Shown here in pieces: positions 24,501 through 35,795 of a DNA stretch of 64,000 bases (position 1 is its first letter; the number at the start of each line of letters is the position of its first letter). The stretch is taken from NCBI GenBank assembly GCA_007922305.1, contig ML677351.1, positions 7,925,673 through 7,989,672 on the forward strand, in the 5' to 3' direction. Below the pieces are notes generated by a model. That model was given only the letters and a program-made list of their open reading frames with translations, was not told the origin of the DNA and ran no database searches. A program made the translations under genes and the position numbers. Source of the stretch: Dermatemys mawii (Eukaryota; Chordata; Testudines; Dermatemydidae).

Positions 24501-25376
24501 GGGTCCATTTCATTTCACATATTGTTGAAGACATCCAGTCAAAACAGGAATTTCAAATCACTCTTTTACATTATTAAACATTCATATTTGCTCTCTGACT
24601 GTTCTCTGCTGTATGTGAACAGGGTCTTCAGAAAGCTAATCATATTACTACTACCCTTCTTTTTAGGACTGAGTATTTATATCATCCAGTTCAGTAGTTT
24701 TCCTCTCTGATGAAGTCCTTGAGGCTCCACTCCTGCAACTGGCTCCACCCAGACAAACCTCTACACCTGGACACGGCCCCATGTACTCGTTTTACATCAA
24801 AACACCATTACGCTCTGGTGCTATATTGGTTTTCCAGTATTTTTGTTATAAATCATAAAAACTTTACTTGGCTTAAAAGCATGGGTTTTGAAAAGAAACA
24901 ACTGGATGAATAAATTAACTTAAGTTAGTATTTACTGTACATACACACAGAATGTGACATAAACATAACCTTCCCAATAACTGCCATCTGATCCACTACT
25001 CCCTAAGGCATTAAAACAACACAAAAGTCAATTACAGTGAAAACCATCCACCCTTTTGGCTCATCCATGTGATCACTGCTAAATTTTTCACAGCTATCAA
25101 ATATCTACAATATATTTATTCAGACAAAGCATCTAGAACCCTCTATAGATATTTTTAACACACTTAGCAATAGAATTAAAATACCAGCTGCATTAGAGTA
25201 ATAGTCTCAAACAGGAACTCAGCCCATCAGTCACAAAAAATAAAGAAAACTTTCCACATCTTTATTGCCCAAAGAAACAACTGGGTTGAGCAGGAGAGGT
25301 GCATGTGTCAGCAACTCTCACCATCAGTGTGCTTTCAGTGTGAACTAAGGGGGTACTGCACCTTGCAAGTAGAGTC
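21516..25376. other. AT-rich intronic sequence, nothing recognised
   Basis: About 3.9 kb with no exon-like frame on either strand. Contains short AT microsatellite (23190-23200), a CA run at 22974-22983 and a T-rich tract followed by AG at 23952-23975 on the plus strand, with no open exon after it. Confidence 0.55.
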
Positions 25377-25384
25377 CTTTAGAA

Positions 25385-25611
25385 CAGTGGTCTTCAAACT
25401 GGGGTGCATGCACCCCCAGGGGTGCAGGAGATCCCGGTGCCACCGCTGAACTCCCGTGTGAGCTATTTTTGTCCCGCCGAAATGCCGCTGCGGAAAGCGG
25501 AAGTTTCCGCTTTCCACGGCGGAATTTCGGCAGACACACCCGGGGGGGAGGGTGCGAGTGGCCGCCGGACCGCGATAAGTGGCCACGTCCAGAAAAGTTT
25601 TGGGACCCCTG
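25385..25611. mobile_element. Short hAT-like MITE
   Basis: Ends CAGTGGTCTTCAAACT and AGTTTTGGGACCCCTG. CTTTAGAA flanks it exactly at 25377-25384 and 25612-25619. Centre contains the hairpin GCGGAAAGCGGAA/TTCCGCTTTCC around 25490-25520 and a second copy of the CCGCCGAAAT motif in inverted form. No coding capacity. Confidence 0.93.
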
Positions 25612-25700
25612 CTTTAGAAAGCCCTTAGCTTGCTTTGTTGCAACATTATTTCAGCATTATTAGCACATTGGTATTAAAGTTACCACTTCATTTCAAATTC

Positions 25701-25803
25701 CAAATGCCAGCTTTTGTAGTTGCAGCGAAGTTCATCCATAGTAGGATAGAAAATGTTACTTACACTGCATTGTACTACCCAGAAAATGTATACCTCTACT
25801 AAG
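25701..25803 (+). repeat. 103-bp direct repeat, copy 1
   Basis: Identical base for base to 27104-27206 (starts CAAATGCCAGCTTTTGTAGT, ends TACCTCTACTAAG). Homology extends about 10 bases further left if a 7-base deletion is allowed in copy 2. Confidence 0.95.
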
Positions 25804-26819
25804 AAATCACTTACTGGGTTATTGTCAAAGGATAAAAAAGGTGGATTACAGAAACAAACAGGAAACCGTGAACAATTTTACATAAATTAAGGAGTGCTGC
25901 ATACTCTTTTTGCCTTTCTAAAGCTATTTTAGAAAGCAGAAAATTGATTTGACCTTTTAAATTTTATTTGACAAGTTTAATATACTGTATGTAATAAGGG
26001 TTTCTTTATTTCTCAGACAATTTCAATTTTCCTATAAAGAAAGCTAGTTTCTTACCTCCATTCTGGGAATGGTGAGGATACTGCATTGTACTAAGCTGTA
26101 CACAAGGAAGAGATAAATCTACTGGGTTAGTTTCTATATTAAATACTGACTTTCTTAGCGGAGTCAGTTCAAACAAACTTTCTCCCTATGACAGATCCTC
26201 TTATAAATAAACACACTCTCTATAGTTTAAGTATTCTCTCTATGGTGGATAAAAGCTACCATGCAGTGAGGAGTGTGTTACAATTTGATTAGACCCTTAT
26301 GTCAGATAACTGAAGAGATTCTGTAAACGGGGCAAGTAGGGAAGGCGATTTTTGGATGGGTCAGCTAAAAATTACATTCTGTTTCTCAAACATCACAGAG
26401 TAGACCTTTAAATTCCCATTTATCTTTAGCTGAGTTATAAAGAAAGTCAATGGAGGAAGGAATCAAAAACATAAGTATACTGAGACTAATGAAAAAACTT
26501 TTGGTTTCTTTAGAATGAAAGTACATTTAAAAATATCTCTTAACTAAGTGCATGACTTTACTGTAGCAATATTAGTTGTAATTTATCAAAAATTATTCAG
26601 CTCCATAAATCAGTCCAGCTGCCTGGCTGTCTCTCTTTCCCCACATTATCTGCAATGATAGTGAAGCTGCTTGACTTAACTGAGATAGTATTTAATTGAC
26701 TGGGGGCTGGAAAGTTCTCAGTGAAAAATGCTTGACATCGGAATGTGTTTCCCTCATCCTTCTCCACCTGCATAGGCTTTGCTGTCTCTCTGCAGGTAAG
26801 CAACAGGCACATTCCAACC
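25804..26819. other. Intronic sequence between repeat copies, nothing named
   Basis: AT-rich sequence without exon-like frames. The left boundary of the LTR-like repeat that follows may lie inside this stretch. Confidence 0.45.
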
Positions 26820-27103
26820 TTTGAGTCCTCCAAGTGTCCTCTGAGGTGTCCAGTCCTTTATCCACTGGAGCCTCTCAGAATCCACAGACCCACTGATCCA
26901 TAGGAACAGTACACTTCAGCTTACCACCTTCACCTCAGGATCACCGCCCTGCTCAGCTCATAGCACTTAGATTTCTTTACAGCGAAAACAAGTATAAATT
27001 TACTTAACAAAACGAAGAAGATTAAAATAATAGCAAGTAGGAAGACATATTGGTTACATGTAAATTAAAATCTTAACATGCCTTCCAGAGTCTATACTAA
27101 TTT

Positions 27104-27206
27104 CAAATGCCAGCTTTTGTAGTTGCAGCGAAGTTCATCCATAGTAGGATAGAAAATGTTACTTACACTGCATTGTACTACCCAGAAAATGTATACCTCT
27201 ACTAAG
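27104..27206 (+). repeat. 103-bp direct repeat, copy 2, inside the LTR-like repeat
   Basis: Exact copy of 25701-25803, 1403 bases downstream. It is bordered by TACTAA on the left (27095-27100) and carries TACTAAG at its right edge, so the junctions share a 6-base motif. Confidence 0.95.
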
Positions 27207-27241
27207 GTATAGTATTAGCTTATACATTCTCCTATCTCAAA

Positions 27242-27372
27242 AAGAACAAGGAGTACTCGTGGCATCTTAGAGACTAACACATTTATTTTAATAATTTTGT
27301 TAGTCTCTAAGATGCCACAAGTACTCCTCGTTCCTTTTGCGGATATAGACTAACACAGCTACTACTCTGAAT
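27242..27372 (+). mobile_element. Fold-back Penelope-like tail fragment
   Basis: Two inverted copies of a tail motif: 27243-27278 (contains GTGGCATCTTAGAGACTAAC) and 27299-27334 (GTTAGTCTCTAAGATGCCAC), 33 of 36 bases paired, followed by GGATATAGACTAACACAGCT. Flanks CCTATCTCAAA (27231-27241) and CCTAACTCAAA (27373-27383) match 10 of 11, a plausible target duplication. The tail type resembles the 3' end of the Penelope-like element at 61857. Confidence 0.75.
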
Positions 27373-28271
27373 CCTAACTCAAAGGTTATTTCACCCAAAG
27401 TTTCCTCCCTCCCCCACAGCATTTAACCAAGAGGCTGGCTATGACCCTCTGTTCATAAAACAAGAATACTGGCAACTTATCCCCTAGGGAAAGGATTCGT
27501 GTGTCCCCTTGCATTCTCTGGATATACCAGAATAATTATTTGATGTTAGCCACAAAGAGGACACCCTCCTGCTGTGTATTCCTTTCTGCAGACTTTGTGA
27601 TCTCTTGTCAACTTTGCGGTCTTGATTAGCTGGAGGCTCCGTATGGAAATGGAGATTTACATTGTAAGACAAGCAATAAACAGTGTTCAGCCAAGGAGAT
27701 AAGTGTCTACTATACCCTGCCTGAACAAAACCTATGTATCACCTTTTGATGCTCTGTCTTAACTAACATATCTTAAGAACATGGTTTTCAGTATAGATAA
27801 ATCATAAATATCATCCATACATACATCTTGCAATGATTTAGACAACCGGTGTGTTACTTGACTGTTGACAGAGACCTCACATGACACCCTTTGGTGCAGT
27901 ATTATGTAGACATCAGACCGAGAGGATCCCTGTAAACTCCTATGCACCGCTTATGCCATCTGCCAGTTGGCATCAAGAGGTTCCTGCATCATATTCACTG
28001 CAGAGTTAACCTAGTTGATTACCTTGGTTTGAGAACCCAGGTTAACCAAGCTCATGTGTGATCAGCCACATGGCAAAGCCATAGATGAGTTACTGGGTCC
28101 TTAGTGTTGCTGCCCTCACCCCTGTGTGTCACTAGGGATGCATTATTCTCTGTACTGCAGTAAATGGAACGCCCTGATTATTCCCCAGTGTATTGTGAGA
28201 GAACGTGTCGGTCCTAGACACTGGGAAGGAGCGAAGGAATTGGAGGACTGGCCTAAGCCACTCAAACGTTT

Positions 28272-28345
28272 TAGAATCAGAGAAGAATTATAGAAAATTA
28301 GGGCTAAAAGAGATCTTAGGATGTCATCTAATCCAACCCCCAAAG
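28272..28345 (-). mobile_element. CR1 3'-end fragment
   Basis: AGAAAATTAGGGCTAAAAGA, then GATGTCATCTAATCCAACCC, is the reverse complement of a CR1 3' terminus. About 74 bases only. Confidence 0.65.
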
Positions 28346-30661
28346 ACCAGAGTCCACAGTGCAAACAGATAGGTTACCAGCACAAGTGTAAGCAGCACTC
28401 ATTCTTTAGTCTGAATCCCCAGGACAGACCAACTAGCTCAGGTGTACAGCACCTCCACTATCAGGGCAGAGAGTTGTGTGTGAGAATAGGAAATAGGTTA
28501 GGTTGGGCAAGTAACAGCTCACATTAACTTTACAGTGAAGATAATCCCAGAGAGCCACAATGCTTCCAGGAGCTCACTATTTATTGCTTGAGGGGGAAGT
28601 TTGCTAGAGCCTTGTAAGGATCTCTGTAACGCTGGCCTGCATGCAAGGAGTGGAGTTATGGTCTGCCAAGATGTTCTCCACCTCTTACTGCTCCCTTTCC
28701 AGACAGTTGTTCCCAAGCTGGAAGCAGTTTTTGTGATCCTCCAAGTACAGAGGCTGAAGCATGAAGGCAACATACCTTAGGGAGGAAGAAGACTGTTTCC
28801 TTACTTCCTTCTCCCTGCTTAGCTGCATAACAGGTACACACAATCTATGCCTGTAGCTTTTTTCCTTTTCTGTGATTTTATTTTACAAAACTATAAAACA
28901 TATTTAAAATATTAATACATTAGAAGAACAATTAGCCATACAGTGGTCATCATTAAGAATTCAGCATTTTCCTGCTTTGGTATCTGAAGTACTGTAGCAT
29001 TTCAGTATACTTAAAATAAATTACTGTAGTATCTCAGATATCATTGTGAGGAAATGATTTTTTTAATGTGAACTCAAATGCTCAGAGACAATATTTAAAT
29101 AATGTTGCTACAAGGGTAAACAAAACTATTATTGAATAGAGTTGTATGGCTTCTTGGAACAGATAGCATCAAGATCCTAGAAGCAAACCAATCTTTAGCA
29201 AAACTTACTTAAAAATTGACTTATGAATGTCTATTTAAGAAAAAAAATACAATATTCATTTTCAATTGTAAGCCTGTTGCTGGGGTTCAAATCCAAGTGC
29301 CTGGAACAAATTAGGGAAAAATACAAAATGTAGTTAATATATACTGCTTCTTTGAAATATATATCATTAACTCCCTTAGTTGAGACAATACTGGAATGGC
29401 AGTCAAAACGACATGTCTCTAACAGAAAAGGCAGAATACACCCTTTGTCCATTTACAATGGATTCTGCTACTTCTTCACCATTCCCCGATTCATAAAAGA
29501 TTCCACTAACAAAAGCCTAGTGGGGTAGTTTTTTTAAAAAAATAACCTAAAGAGACATGGACCATGCTCAGCACACCTTTCAGAAGAATCTTCTTTATTC
29601 TCCCAGACAAAAAGAAAGTTATCAAGTTAACTAAGTTAAAAGGGGTGCTTTATTAGTGCTTACAATGACTATCACAGTAATACTTCTAAACTATCAGCTA
29701 TACTTTCTATACAATATAAAAATAAAGAGAGGACTAAATTTATATCTTTATACACTCATTTCACAACATATTTCTGGAATTAATGGTATTTAATGTATAG
29801 CTGCTATTCTGATAAAATGAAATACTTAACAGGAAAAAAGAGAAACATACACAATGAATGTGTTAGATACCATTCAACAAACATTCACAAAGATTATCAG
29901 CATGCCAGGTTCCTTCTCACAAGGTCAGATTATAATGAATCATCTTCTCTGACAAATCACATCATTCTCAGTGAAAGGTTCACTGTGGGCTTTCCCTTAT
30001 AGCAAACACTTGGAGCACAATTAAAAAAAATAAAGTATCATTTTTTGCTCTCTGAGGTTAGTATATGTGTAGGATTGATTGTGAAGACTACCACCACCCA
30101 CCATCCTTCTTTTATATATAACTGGTACTATATAAATAAAGTGATGAATTCTAAAAGGCTGTTTGTAACTTCCCCTATCTGGTATAGCTTGAGCGAAGAG
30201 AGCCACATTTCTATGAGAAACCCATTTTCTAATCACAATGAGCTTAAAGGCACACCGAGAGAACCAAAAAAAATACATCTGTTTTCCGATATTTCTTTCC
30301 CCTAAAGTCTATGTAATCTTTTAAATGCAAGAGGATTTCTCATTCTGGGTAAGGAAAGGAGTGAATCTAAATTCCCACAAATGACTCAACATGTTTTTCA
30401 TTAATAAATCTGGAGCCACCTCATAAATCCCCCCCCTCAAAAGTGTGTATGCAATAAGTTAGTTAATGTGTATCTTCAAAACAACTTCTTTAATTTTACA
30501 GTGATAAAATCGGAGGCACATGCTTGTCTATTGTGAAAGACTTTTCATATTTTGATATGACTTATTAACTTAAATGCTAAGAAAATAAACGCAAGCAAGG
30601 CAATTTTATTTTTGCAGTTCAAGAGCCTTACTTTTTATTTTCCCTAGTTACAAGTATTACC
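28346..30661. other. AT-rich intronic sequence, nothing recognised
   Basis: No exon-like frame or named element. Frames at 28519-28841 (minus) are short and overlap each other in two phases. Confidence 0.5.
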
Positions 30662-30669
30662 TTGTAATG

Positions 30670-31340
30670 CAGAGGTGGGCCTGCAGGACCATCCTGCCTG
30701 GCCCTTGAGCTCCCAGCCGTGGAGGCTAGCCCCCAGCCCCTCCCCTGCTGTCACGCTCCCTAACCCCCCACCCCCGCAGCCTCAGCTCACTGTGCCGCTG
30801 GCACTCTGGCTCACCTCTCCTGCCAAGCAGCACGGCTGCATGGCTGGCTCCAGCCAGGCAGCGGGGCTGCAAGCTTCTGCTGCTCTGTGCTGCAAGGTAA
30901 GGAGCTGGGGGGAGAGGAAGGGTTGGATAAGGGGCAGGGAGTCCCAGGGATCAGTCAGGGGATAGTGATCAGGGGGCGGCTGGATGGTACGGCGACTCGG
31001 AGTGGCTGTCAGAGAATGGGGAACAGAGGGGGTTGGATAGGCATGGGAGTTCTGGGGGGCCTATCAGGGGGCAAGGTGTATGGACAGGGATCAGGGCAGT
31101 TAGGGGACAGGGAGCAGGGGGCTTGGATAGGGGGTTGGGTTCCAGGAGGGATTAAGGGTGGGGGTCCCCGGAGGGTTAGGGAACAAGGAGCAGGGGGGGT
31201 TGGATGGGTTGGGAGTTCTAAGGGGGGTGGAAAGTGGGAGGGGGCAGATAGGGAGCAGGGGCCAGGCTGTTTGGGGAAGCACCCAATACAGTTTTGCACC
31301 CGAATGTGGTTCTCTGGGCCAAAAAGTTTGCCCACCCCTG
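30670..31340 (+). mobile_element. hAT-like element with G-rich minisatellite
   Basis: Left end CAGAGGTGGGC and right end AAGTTTGCCCACCCCTG. TTGTAATG flanks it exactly at 30662-30669 and 31341-31348. Interior 30915-31260 is a degenerate G-rich tandem array like that of 13777-14487, and both end with a TTTGGGGAAGC/TTTGGGGAGGC block. No transposase. The 183-codon plus frame at 30887-31438 runs through the array and past the element edge, so it is not a gene. Confidence 0.93.
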
Positions 31341-31348
31341 TTGTAATG

Positions 31349-32158
31349 TATGTCCCAATCCTACACACATGTATGTACGTGCTTAATTTTAAGCACGTGC
31401 ACACGCTCTCTCTCTCTCTTGCAAGTTTCGGGACTTAATTTGTACCTGTGTGAAAGTTTTGTTTGTTTTTGTTTAGGCTAGAGGATAGTAGAGTTGAGTA
31501 GTAGGCTAGAGTATGCCTATAGTCAAGGAAAATTCTAATATCCCTTTTTAATGAAAAAAAATCAGAAAGAAGCCTAAATAAATGATTCATGAGAAAATAA
31601 TGCATTACTTCATTCTGAACTAATTGCTGTGGTTAGGTAGGCTAATCAAAAACATGGCTGTACTTTCGTGGACAAAGAACAAATTGTTCACGTTGCGTTT
31701 TCAGGTTCCTCATCCAAAAGTTTTCAAATTAAATCAAATTCCTGCTTCAGACTCATTTCAGTATTACTACTTCAGAGTCATTGGAACTCCAAAGCAACTT
31801 TTGTTCTGAAAGGTCTATATATGATAAGTAAAAAAGTAAAACACAAAGGCAACATTAACCAAACCTGCAATGAGCATATCCAAGTCTTCGTTGCACTGTT
31901 TCTTGTTAATCTGGCTGCTTCCTGTACCTTATCTAAGACTGGAACCACTTCACTCTGAAAACTGGAATTCTCTCTTACCTTACATAACTGGTACCAACTC
32001 CAGTTGGAAGAACTTGGACAGTCAGTATACTTCCTTCACTAAAGGCAAGGATTACACAGATGAAACGTGTTAAGATTTCTGTCATCCTTGATCCTGAACT
32101 TCAGTTTGTGATTTCAGCATAGTTTGAAAGAGATTTCCTCCTTTTCATACATCAGGAG
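31349..32158. other. Intronic sequence, nothing recognised
   Basis: CT-rich run at 31406-31420. No exon-like frame. Confidence 0.5.
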
Positions 32159-32944
32159 CAATGATTCTCAAATGCAGGAACCGTGGCCGCATACGGCCAC
32201 TGGGGCGTGGGGGGGTGGGCCTTTCCTTGCGGCCACAATCTTCTGGGCTGTGACTTGGGAGGGGAAGGAGGAAGCAGCAAAGAAGCAGCTCCGCCTTTGG
32301 GGCTGCCTGCAGGGGTTAGTCCCTATCCCCTTACAGAGACATAAACACTGTAGGAGCAGGCAACCAGTGTGAGTTCCCCACCTTCCCCAGGTGTGGTGGG
32401 GCTCGGTCTCCAGGTTTCTGCTCTGGGATGGTGGGCAGCAGGCTCTGGCCATGCAATGGCATGCTCTGTCCCCCAGGGTTTTGGGCTCCATCCCTGGACT
32501 CACCCTTTGCCATCACCTCGACCCCTGCTGCCACCTCCAGCCCCCCATTGTCCTTGGCCCCCTGCCTCCTTACCCACTTCCTCATTTAGGGCTTAATTTG
32601 TCCCCAGCATGCCAGGGCTGAGTAATTCTGCTGTGAAAAGTGATATTAACAAATATACAAATATCACTTTTCACAGGAACAGACTTACTAACTAGCAATC
32701 TAAAAAAAAATAAATAAAAACAAGCAGAGCACCTTATTTTTGTTTCTGTTCTGTTTAGATCCAATAGAGACAACTGTACATTATTTTTATTGAGTCTGAA
32801 AAAAAAAAGCCTACAAAATAAATTAAAATGGACTTGTGTATTTGTTTTTCATTCAGTATTTTAGGAAAAGTTATCAGAGCAGTCAGCAGCAAGAGTTCAT
32901 GGCCACACTCTGAGGCCACCAAAAATATGTTGTGAGAACCCCTG
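32159..32944. mobile_element. Diverged hAT-like element with internal hairpin
   Basis: Left end CAATGATTCTCAAATGC against right end GTTGTGAGAACCCCTG; flanks ATCAGGAG and ATGTAGAG agree at only 5 of 8, so the duplication is eroded or the left end misplaced. Contains GTGGCCGCATACGGCCACTG near the left end and its counterpart TTCATGGCCACACTCTGAGG near the right. A perfect 17-bp hairpin is at 32631-32677. No transposase. Confidence 0.65.
32631..32676. repeat. Perfect hairpin in the 32-kb element
   Basis: CTGTGAAAAGTGATAT (32631-32646) is the exact reverse complement of 32661-32676; one more pair (32647 with 32660) extends it to 17 bp around a 12-base loop. Confidence 0.93.
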
Positions 32945-34092
32945 ATGTAGAGAGTAAGGTACCAAAGGGTCCGTTTCTTTAAATTGTCAATGTATAACAG
33001 GGAGACTGATAACATTTTAAAACTTGTTAAATAAATATCTACACATATAATATTTTCTAAAAAGTGATCATCCCTAAATTTGAAATGTATCAGAAGAGTA
33101 ACTTAAGACACGTCAGCTAAACACTGAAGAAATAATAGTAATAATGTTGCTATTTTGTATGTACATAACATATTAATACCAAAACTGATCTACTAGAGTT
33201 ACTACACTGGCTAAAATAATTATATTAAGCATTCACATGGCACTTTTACTGTCAAAGTATAAAGTCCCAACTTTATTTTAAAAGGAATAGAATTCCTTTA
33301 GATGAGTAGTATTTATCCTTATTTTACCAAGAGGGATCCTGGAAAAGGAAAGTTAAGTAATTTAGTGGGACTAAAAGAAAGCAATTGCAGGAAGCTGAAG
33401 TACAATAAAGACACTGTTCTCTCAGTAGTGTTCTGATCACATTTCTTTATACGACCACCGACTTCTACTAAAGTTATAAAGATGATTCAGTATTTTGAAC
33501 CCTGTTCTTCATAGTTACTTTTTTGGTGTATGTGTGCACGTGTACACACACAGATCCACACCAGATCTGTAAAAGGACCGCACTGACTGAAAACTGTGAA
33601 AATAAAATATAACCTTTAACACTGTTTGAAGTAATATATCTTCTGACACATACATTGATATTTAAAAAGTAATATAAAGGTATTTATCCTTTTGTTTAGA
33701 CGTCACATACCATAATCAACCTGTGATTTTTTTTCTTAGCGTACAATAGATTCACTTTTTGAAGTATTTCATACATTTTTGTTTGAATAGTAGGATTTGC
33801 ATTCTATGTTAAAAACATCCAAAATGTTTGGATGTTATTTGTCAAATCTGTATGTATTCAGAGATACAGACACATAAAGGTCCCAATGCATTATGAAACG
33901 AAATAAGGACATTTTACAGAGAAGTTGGGCAGTTACTGAAAAACTAAAATCAAGAATTATTAATTTATTTACAGTGGATGCCCATTTGTTACAACTCTAT
34001 ATTAATCAGGGTACAGACTATCCCTGACCAGGAATTCCTATGAGTATATGGATTAAATTATTAACAAAGGCATTCTATTAACAATTTCAGAG
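32945..34092. other. AT-rich intronic sequence, nothing recognised
   Basis: Palindromic ACATCCAAAATGTTTGGATGT at about 33815-33835 is the only local structure noted. No exon-like frame. Confidence 0.5.
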
Positions 34093-34314
34093 AGTGGTAT
34101 TTAACCTTTTTTTCATTTGCAGACCCCCTAATTTTTTTCAAATGGAAGCGAGGACCACTTTGGAAATCTAGAATATAGTCTGTGGACTCCCGGGGGGTCT
34201 GTGGAACACACGTTAAAAAACACTGTTCTAGGGTAACAACCACCTTTCATGGATCCCTCAGACATAATCTTCAGATCCCCTGGGGACCACGGATGACTAG
34301 TTGAAAACCACAGT
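34093..34314. mobile_element. Short diverged hAT-like MITE
   Basis: Left GAGTGGTATTTAACC and right TTGAAAACCACAG resemble the CAGTGGTTTTCAACC ends of hAT-type MITEs. A second end-like motif, CGTTAAAAAACACTG, lies inside at 34211-34225, so two diverged copies may adjoin. Target duplication not resolved. Confidence 0.5.
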
Positions 34315-34426
34315 TCTAAAATAAAAAATGTCCTGTTTATTTACTATGTTCATAACAAAATCTGATTATCAGAACATCATAACACTGCTGCATATGTGAT
34401 ACAAAAGTTTTGCAGTGCATCTCCAA

Positions 34427-34609
34427 CACTGCTCCCTCTAAGCTCTGTGTGTGTGCACACACACAGATCCTAAACCCTGCACACATGGCAAAACACTGCA
34501 TGCACGAAAATTTGCACAGGAGAAATTTTTTGCACAGACAGCCTGTCAAAAATTTGCACAGAAGAAATTTTTTGCACATAGGGCCTGTCAAAAATTAGAG
34601 GAAACATTG
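34427..34609. mobile_element. Short inverted-terminal element, copy 1
   Basis: Left CACTGCTCCCTCTAAG and right AATTAGAGGAAACATTG are inverted relatives. Flanks ATCTCCAA (34419-34426) and GTCTCCAA (34610-34617) match 7 of 8. Interior has an AAATTTGCACA...GAAATTTTTTGCACA motif twice (34508 and 34550), giving an internal tandem duplication of about 42 bp. Same family as 47444-47626. Confidence 0.85.
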
Positions 34610-34637
34610 GTCTCCAATATATCCTTATGCTTATGAT

Positions 34638-35393
34638 TAAGGCTACATTCACAGGTATTTTTAGTAAAAGTCATGGACAGGTCATGGGCAAGAAACAAAA
34701 ATTCATGGCCCGTGACCTGTCCATGAATTGAACTACACACCCTGACTAAATCTTGGCAGTGTCGTGGGTACTTGGAGGGAGGGGGGATGTGCCATGAGTG
34801 CTGGGGGAGGCGCCACAAGGGCTAGGGGGGCGGGTTGAGGGGTACACAGGTGCATGGGAGGGGTGCAGGAGCTGGGGGGGGCAGTCCGGGGGGCACTGTG
34901 GGTGTGATCAGCCCAGGACCTCTGCTTCTACTGAGGGGTTGGTGGGGCTGGCAGGCTCCCTACCCGGCTTCTGGGAAGCAGCGACATATCCCTCCCTAAG
35001 CTCCTGGCCCTGAGCGCTACCAGCTCTGCAGCTCCCATTGGCCAGGAACAGCAGCCAATGAGACTGTGGGGGCAGTGCCTGTGGGTGGAGGCAGCGCGCG
35101 GAGCTAGGAGTGGAGGGAGTGAAGGACGCGTTACCACTTCTGGGGAGCCTGCCCCAAGATAAGTGCTGCCTCTCCTGCACCCCAACTCCCAGGCCTGTGC
35201 CCCCGCCCAAACTCCTCCTGCAGCTGGGGAAGGGGCAGTGGCCCTAGACTGCCCCAGCAGCAGCTGGTGCGATTGGCCCAGGGACTGTCTGAGCTACTCC
35301 GGCAGCCCTGAAGCCAGCGACACTGGACCCTGCCTTAGTCACAGAGTTCAAGGAAAATCATGGAATCCATGATTCCATTAATCCACAGCCTTA
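34638..35393. mobile_element. Non-autonomous DNA element with TAAGGCT ends
   Basis: Starts TAAGGCTACATTC and ends CCACAGCCTTA. Flanks CTTATGAT (34630-34637) and CCTATGAT (35394-35401) match 7 of 8. Near the left end a palindrome, CATGGACAGGTCATGGGC with GGCCCGTGACCTGTCCATG, lies at 34672-34724. The GC-rich interior (34765-35330) explains overlapping frames on both strands; none has a family match. Confidence 0.85.
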
Positions 35394-35401
35394 CCTATGA
35401 T

Positions 35402-35700
35402 CAACAGGGCTCTTCCTCAGTACTGCCATGTCATTTAGTATATATATGTATGCGAAATCCAGTGCTAATTTTAGCCATCCTGACCCAAGCTGCACACAGG
35501 AAGATTTGGTTCACTCCTAATGAACTACTTACTGTACATTGAAGTAAATCCTTGTTCCACATACAAACATGCAGAAATTTAATGACAACATCTTACAGTT
35601 GTACAAACTCACATGTTGACACATTTATTTCAGTCCATCTTAAAGCTTTTCCTTATCTGTTTAGGCTAACCTGAAGTAAGCTTGCTCTGAACTGAAATAA
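35402..35700. other. Intronic sequence, nothing recognised
   Basis: No exon-like frame or repeat recognised. Confidence 0.5.
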
Positions 35701-35795
35701 GAATGCCCACACAGCCTTTTGCACTGATTTAACTAAATCAGTTTAAATATCACATCTCAAGTTAAGCTGCTGCAACTCTGCATATAAACAAACCC
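35701..35795. mobile_element. Old MITE fragment
   Basis: GCACTGATTTAACTAAATCA then CATCTCAAGTTAAGCTGCTG and CAACTCTGCATA resemble a small turtle DNA element related to the one in the spacer at 2360-2400. Contains the palindrome TGATTTAACTAAATCA. Confidence 0.45.

Larger units (their letters stand above)
26820..28080. mobile_element. LTR-like interspersed repeat, diverged and interrupted
   Basis: Sequence blocks such as GGAACAGTACACTTCAGC, CAGAGACCTCACATGACACC and TTTGAGAACCCAGGTTAACC match, from memory, a repeat common in turtle genomes that looks LTR-derived. Exact ends, orientation and target duplication were not found. It is interrupted by the 103-bp copy at 27104-27206 and a fold-back Penelope tail at 27242-27372. 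Confidence 0.4.

Noticed and set aside
30675..31438. ORFs up to 183 codons on both strands
   Set aside because: Glycine/proline-rich readings of the G-rich tandem array in a hAT-like element, extending past the element edge.
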